Origin: Microbacterium sp. BH-3-3-3
Lineage (GTDB): Bacteria; Actinomycetota; Actinomycetes; Actinomycetales; Microbacteriaceae
Direction of reading: 5' to 3'
Length of the DNA stretch: 64,000 nt
NCBI RefSeq assembly: GCF_001792815.1
Contig: NZ_CP017674.1
Coordinates: 1,426,001-1,490,000, forward strand
Within the stretch, counting starts at the first letter, position 1. Each line of letters opens with the position of its first letter. The notes beneath the pieces were generated by a model. It did no database searches, was not told where the DNA came from, and worked only from the letters and a program-made list of their open reading frames with translations. Positions 60,504 to 64,000 of this stretch are shown here, in pieces. A program made the translations under genes and the position numbers.

Positions 60504-61604
60504 TCACTCCGCCGTCAGCGGCACCCGCAGCACGGCGTCGTCGCCGCCCCCGCCGCGGTCGGTGTTGCTCGTGACGATCCAGAGCGATCCGTCGGGAGCG
60601 AGCACCGCGTCGCGCAGGCGACCGAACTCCCCGACGAAGAACTCCCGTGCGCTCGTGGGGTCGGCGGTGGGGACCACCCGCAGGCGCTGGCCCCGCAGGT
60701 TCGCGATGAGCACCGAGCCGTCGACGACCGCGAGACCGCTGGGGCTGGCATCCACCGGCGCCCACTGCTGCACGGGATCGACGAACCGGTCGTCGCCACC
60801 GGTGCCCTCCACCTCGGGCCAGCCGTAGTTCGCGCCGGGCTCGATGACGTTGAGCTCGTCCCAGGTGTTCTGGCCGAACTCCGACGAGAACAGCGTGCCC
60901 TCGGCATCCCATCCGAGGCCCTGCGGGTTGCGGTGCCCCATGCTCCACACCGGCGAGCCGGCGAGGGGGTTGTCGGCGGGCACGTCACCCTCGGGGGTCA
61001 CGCGCAGGATCTTGCCGCCGAGCGACTCCGGGTCTTGCGCCGCGTCGGGATCGCCGGCATCGCCCGCGGTGACGTAGAGCATGCCGTCGGGACCGAAGGC
61101 GAGGCGGCCTCCGTTGTGGGTGTTCGCGGAGGGGATGCCGTCCACCACCGTCTGAGCGGCCCCCAGGGCGAAGGATCCGGCCGAGCCCTCGAGCGCGAAG
61201 CGTGAGACGCGGTTGCCGTCGGGGGTGGTCACGTAGGCGTAGAGCATGCCATCGGCGTGGGCTATGCCGAGCAGCCCGCCCTCGCCGCGCGCCGCCAGGT
61301 CGGGCACCTCCCCCACCACGCGGGTGTCGTCGCCCATGATCTCGAGGATCTCGCCGGTGTCGCGCTGGCTGACGAGGGCGGTGTCCCCGACGAAGGCCAC
61401 CGACCAGGGGGTGGTGAACCCGGATGCCACGACCTCGGGCCCCCCGTCGGGGACGACGAACCCGGGGGTTCCGGCCGTCGGGGTCGATGCGGGCGATGCG
61501 GCGGGGGACGCGGTCCTCTCCCCCGTGCAGCCGGCGAGCGCGATCAGCGCGAGAGCGAGGCCCGCCGCCGCCCCCGCGCGACGTTCCCGCGTCGCGGTGG
61601 TCAT
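60504..61604 (-). CDS. PQQ-dependent sugar dehydrogenase family lipoprotein (GSDH/sorbosone type)
   Basis: A 366-residue lipoprotein: signal with lipobox LAGC near residue 26, Ser/Pro/Thr linker, then a six-bladed beta-propeller of the glucose/sorbosone dehydrogenase family: FTTPWSVAFVG, GEGGLLGIAH, THNGGRLAFGPDGMLYVTAGD, SMGHRNPQGLGWD, GPDG-like repeats, FGRLRDAVLAPDGSLWI. It would oxidise aldoses outside the membrane if PQQ is bound; many actinobacterial members lack proven activity. Overlaps the upstream dehydrogenase gene by 4 bp. Confidence 0.85.
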   Translation of the reverse strand: MTTATRERRAGAAAGLALALIALAGCTGERTASPAASPASTPTAGTPGFVVPDGGPEVVASGFTTPWSVAFVGDTALVSQRDTGEILEIMGDDTRVVGEVPDLAARGEGGLLGIAHADGMLYAYVTTPDGNRVSRFALEGSAGSFALGAAQTVVDGIPSANTHNGGRLAFGPDGMLYVTAGDAGDPDAAQDPESLGGKILRVTPEGDVPADNPLAGSPVWSMGHRNPQGLGWDAEGTLFSSEFGQNTWDELNVIEPGANYGWPEVEGTGGDDRFVDPVQQWAPVDASPSGLAVVDGSVLIANLRGQRLRVVPTADPTSAREFFVGEFGRLRDAVLAPDGSLWIVTSNTDRGGGGDDAVLRVPLTAE

Positions 61605-62623
61605 GGGATCGTCAGCAGCACTTTGGTGGCGCGACGCTCGTCCATGGCCTTGTACCCCTCGGCTGCTTCCTCGAGCGGAAGGGTCAGGTCGAAGACGGCG
61701 CCGGGATCGATCTCGCGGTCCCAGATCAGCTGGATGAGCTCGGGGAGGAACCGCCGCACGGGAGCGGGACCGCCGTGCAGGTGCACGGCCGAACGGAACA
61801 GCTCCTGGCCCTCGAGGGTGACGTCGTGCGAGACGCCGACGAAGCCGACGTGGCCACCCGCGCGCGTGGAGCGGACGGCCTGTTCCATCGACTGCTGCGT
61901 GCCCACGGCCTCGATCACCGAGTGCGCGCCGAGGCCGCCGGTGAGCTCCTTCACCCGGGCGATGCCCTCGTCTCCGCGCTCCTCGACGATGTCGGTCGCA
62001 CCGAACCGCCGGGCGAGCTCCTGCCGATCGGCGTGCCGCGACATCGCGATGATGCGCTCGGCGCCGAGCTGCTTCGCGGCCAGGATGCCGAGCAGTCCCA
62101 CCGCTCCATCGCCGACGACGGCGACGGTCTTACCGGGGCCGACCTCGGCCGCCACCGCGGCGAACCAGCCGGTGCCCAGCACGTCGCTCGCGGCCAGGAG
62201 CGACGGGATGAGGTCGTCGTCGGGCTGACCGGGGGTGGCGACGAGCGTGCCGTCGGCGTGCGGGATGCGCGCGAACTCGGCCTGGGTGCCCACGCGCCCC
62301 ATCGGCACGACGTGCACGCAGCGCGACTGGTAGCCCGCCTGGCAGATCTCGCACGTGTTGTCGGAGGCCATGAACGACCCGACGACGAAGTCGCCGACCG
62401 CGACGTTCTTCACCTCGGAGCCGATCTCGGTGACGACGCCGACGTACTCGTGGCCCATGGGCGTGGCATCCACGTCGTCGGATCCGCGGTACGGCCAGAG
62501 GTCGGAGCCGCAGATGCAGGAGGCGGCCAGGCGGATGACGGCGTCCGTCGGTTCTTCGATGACCGGGTCGGCGCGGTCCTCGACGCGCACATCTCCGGCG
62601 GCGTGCATGATGACTCCCCGCAT
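61601..62623 (-). CDS. Zinc-dependent alcohol dehydrogenase (MDR family)
   Basis: A 340-residue medium-chain dehydrogenase. Catalytic zinc ligands CICGSD and GHEYVGVV; the structural-zinc loop reads SDNTCEICQAGYQSRC, with an Asp in place of the first Cys, as in a known subgroup. NAD(P)-binding loop VAVVGDGAVGLLGI, then MSRHADR. Substrate unknown. AGAGGAA precedes ATG 62623. Its stop overlaps the start of the following lipoprotein gene (ATGA). Confidence 0.9.
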   Translation of the reverse strand: MRGVIMHAAGDVRVEDRADPVIEEPTDAVIRLAASCICGSDLWPYRGSDDVDATPMGHEYVGVVTEIGSEVKNVAVGDFVVGSFMASDNTCEICQAGYQSRCVHVVPMGRVGTQAEFARIPHADGTLVATPGQPDDDLIPSLLAASDVLGTGWFAAVAAEVGPGKTVAVVGDGAVGLLGILAAKQLGAERIIAMSRHADRQELARRFGATDIVEERGDEGIARVKELTGGLGAHSVIEAVGTQQSMEQAVRSTRAGGHVGFVGVSHDVTLEGQELFRSAVHLHGGPAPVRRFLPELIQLIWDREIDPGAVFDLTLPLEEAAEGYKAMDERRATKVLLTIP

Positions 62624-62704
62624 GGCGGTTCCTCTCGATCGGAAGGTTCGACTTCCGGAATACCCGCCGCACCTGGAAACGGCCCGGGGGTTGCGCCCAC
62701 ACGG

Positions 62705-62740
62705 CGAAGCGCCCGCCCCCGGGGAGGGGCGGGCGCTTCG
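62705..62740 (-). terminator. Terminator hairpin after the APC permease gene
   Basis: Perfect 15-bp arms CGAAGCGCCCGCCCC/GGGGCGGGCGCTTCG, 6-nt loop, starting 10 bp past the permease stop on the minus strand. Confidence 0.8.
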
Positions 62741-62749
62741 TCGAGGGCG

Positions 62750-64000
62750 TCAGGCGACGATGCGCTCGGGCGCCGGTGCCTCGTCGTCGAATTCGACCTC
62801 GGGCGGGCGGCGGCGGAAGCCGCGGGTCAGCACCGCGAGCCACACGATTCCCACGCCGATCCAGACCAGGCCCACCGTCAACGCCAGAGCCGACAGGCTG
62901 AACCACAGCCAGGCGGTCAGCGCGAAGCCGAGCGCCGGCAGAACGCCGAAGCGGAGGATCGCGGCACCTCCGCGGCGACGCTCGTCGATGAGGAAGTGCT
63001 TGATGACCGACAGGTTCACGAGCGAGAACGCCGCGAGGGCACCGAAGCTGATGAGCGAGGCCACCGTGTTGAGGTCGGCCACCAGCGCCGCCAGCGAGAC
63101 CACGCCGACGAAGAGCGCAGCGCCGACGGGGGTCTGGTACCGCGGACTCAGACGGGCGAAGAACGCGGGCAGCACTCCGTCGCGGCCCATCGCGAACAGG
63201 ATGCGCGCGACGCTCGCCTGCGAGGCGAGGGCGGCGGCGATGCAGCCGGCGATGTAGGCGATGAGGAAGAAGACCTCGAGCCAGCGGCCGGCGGCGACCT
63301 CCATGATCTGGTTGGCGGCGGCATCCGGGTTCTCGAGGTCGGCGACGCGGGGGATGACGAGCGTCGACACGTACGCGATGACCGTGAAGATGAGCCCGCC
63401 GATGATCGTGGTGAGGATGATCGCGCGGGGAACGGTGCGCTCGGGGTCGCGGGCCTCTTCCGACAGCGTCGAGATGGCATCGAACCCGAGGAACGACAGC
63501 GCGAGCATCGCGGCTCCGGCGAGCAGGCCGGGGAAGGTGAGGCCGGCGTCGTACAGGGGCTGCAGCAGCGAGACGCCGGGGTTCTGGGCGACGTGCAGCA
63601 CCGCGCAGACGACGAAGACCGCGGCGAACACCAGCTGCAGACCCACCAGGACCAGGTTGGCGTTGCGCACCACGGTGATGCCGACGACGTTCAGCCCCGT
63701 GATCAGCACGACACCGGCGAGGGCGAACACCCACGGCGGGATGCCGGGGAGCTGCGCGTTGAGGTAGATGCCCATGAGCACGTAGTTGATGAGCGGCAGC
63801 AGCAGGTAGTCGATCATCAACGACCAGCCGGTGAGGAACCCGACGTGGCCGCCGAAGGCTCGGCGGGCGTACGTGTACGCGCTGCCCGCGCGGGGGAAGG
63901 CCTTCACGAGGGCGGCGTAGCTGAAGGCGGTGAAGAGCATGGCGATGAGGGTCACCAGGTAGGCGGTCGGCACGTGACCGCCGGTGGTGACGGCGACGAG
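62750..64000 (-). CDS. APC-family amino acid permease (N-terminus outside window)
   Basis: 417 codons visible of a membrane transporter with the amino acid/polyamine/organocation fold: GHVPTAYLVTLIAMLFTAFS, AFPRAGSAYTYARRAFGGHVGFLTGW (the APC signature), FLGFDAISTLSEEARDPERTVPRAI (helix 6 and loop), and a hydrophilic C-terminal tail. The frame stays open to base 64000, so perhaps 40-50 N-terminal residues are missing; the GTG at 63973 lies inside the conserved region and is not the start. Imports an amino acid or amine, substrate unknown. Confidence 0.9.
   Translation of the reverse strand, partial: LVAVTTGGHVPTAYLVTLIAMLFTAFSYAALVKAFPRAGSAYTYARRAFGGHVGFLTGWSLMIDYLLLPLINYVLMGIYLNAQLPGIPPWVFALAGVVLITGLNVVGITVVRNANLVLVGLQLVFAAVFVVCAVLHVAQNPGVSLLQPLYDAGLTFPGLLAGAAMLALSFLGFDAISTLSEEARDPERTVPRAIILTTIIGGLIFTVIAYVSTLVIPRVADLENPDAAANQIMEVAAGRWLEVFFLIAYIAGCIAAALASQASVARILFAMGRDGVLPAFFARLSPRYQTPVGAALFVGVVSLAALVADLNTVASLISFGALAAFSLVNLSVIKHFLIDERRRGGAAILRFGVLPALGFALTAWLWFSLSALALTVGLVWIGVGIVWLAVLTRGFRRRPPEVEFDDEAPAPERIVA

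Overview
The window looks like a chromosome segment of a high-GC actinobacterium in the family Microbacteriaceae, most likely Microbacterium. This is inferred from base composition (about 70% GC by eye), GTGA and ATGA start/stop overlaps inside operons, several DUF families typical of this group (DUF6421, DUF7882, DUF3072, DUF1304), a treXYZ operon, and ABC sugar importers that lack their own ATPase. I see no rRNA, tRNA, CRISPR array, prophage or insertion sequence. Fifty-six protein genes are called. The first (pxpA) and the last (an APC permease) run off the window edges.

Layout. 1-6549: a 5-oxoprolinase subunit gene (pxpA) divergent from a peptide/nickel-type ABC importer (double ATPase, two permeases, lipoprotein), with two copies of a 54-bp palindromic element between the convergent arms. 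6873-10103: small housekeeping or unknown genes (spermidine-synthase-like, TPR, SprT-like protease, ComB-like, unknown). 10159-12067: NarL-type two-component system. 12131-14908: Lrp/AsnC regulator divergent from DUF6421 and SDR genes. 15019-19825: MFS transporter with a tandem-repeated 3' end, then a SWIM-SNF2 helicase. 19945-24450: threonine aldolase, M3 peptidase, NUDIX protein, esterase. 24579-30211: giant helicase Lhr followed by a Nei-type DNA glycosylase. 30490-34267: hexapeptide protein, DUF1304, an HTH-less LysR-like protein, and a secreted X-Pro peptidase-like hydrolase. 34425-38390: a tightly overlapping four-gene ABC importer of the iron/polyamine/phosphonate class. 38470-40142: amidotransferase and TspO-like membrane protein. 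40287-46748: treX-treY-treZ, glycogen to trehalose. 46837-50293: two unknown proteins, a small alarmone synthetase, a 46-residue protein, and three DUF7882 paralogues. 50357-51508: divergent MarR pair. 51549-54036: DUF3072, alpha/beta hydrolase, FUSC exporter. 54102-60469: a sugar-uptake operon with class II aldolase and ADP-dependent sugar kinase, controlled by a divergent DeoR regulator. 60504-64000: secreted sugar dehydrogenase-like lipoprotein, alcohol dehydrogenase, APC permease.

How genes work together. The pxpA/ABC block points to peptide or pyroglutamate use. TreX debranches glycogen, TreY converts the chain end to a trehalose end, and TreZ releases trehalose. The DeoR operon would import a sugar, phosphorylate it to a bisphosphate and cleave it with the aldolase. 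Lhr and Nei point to DNA repair.

The strongest unexplained signals are: (i) a -10-like TAnnnT box ending exactly 6-7 nt before the start codon of about twenty genes, indicating widespread leaderless transcripts; (ii) an over-represented GGATGCC/GGCATCC heptamer; (iii) two kinds of long palindromic intergenic element; (iv) the Lrp-DUF6421-SDR locus; and (v) a three-copy DUF7882 cluster. Family assignments come from reading the translated sequences, without database searches.
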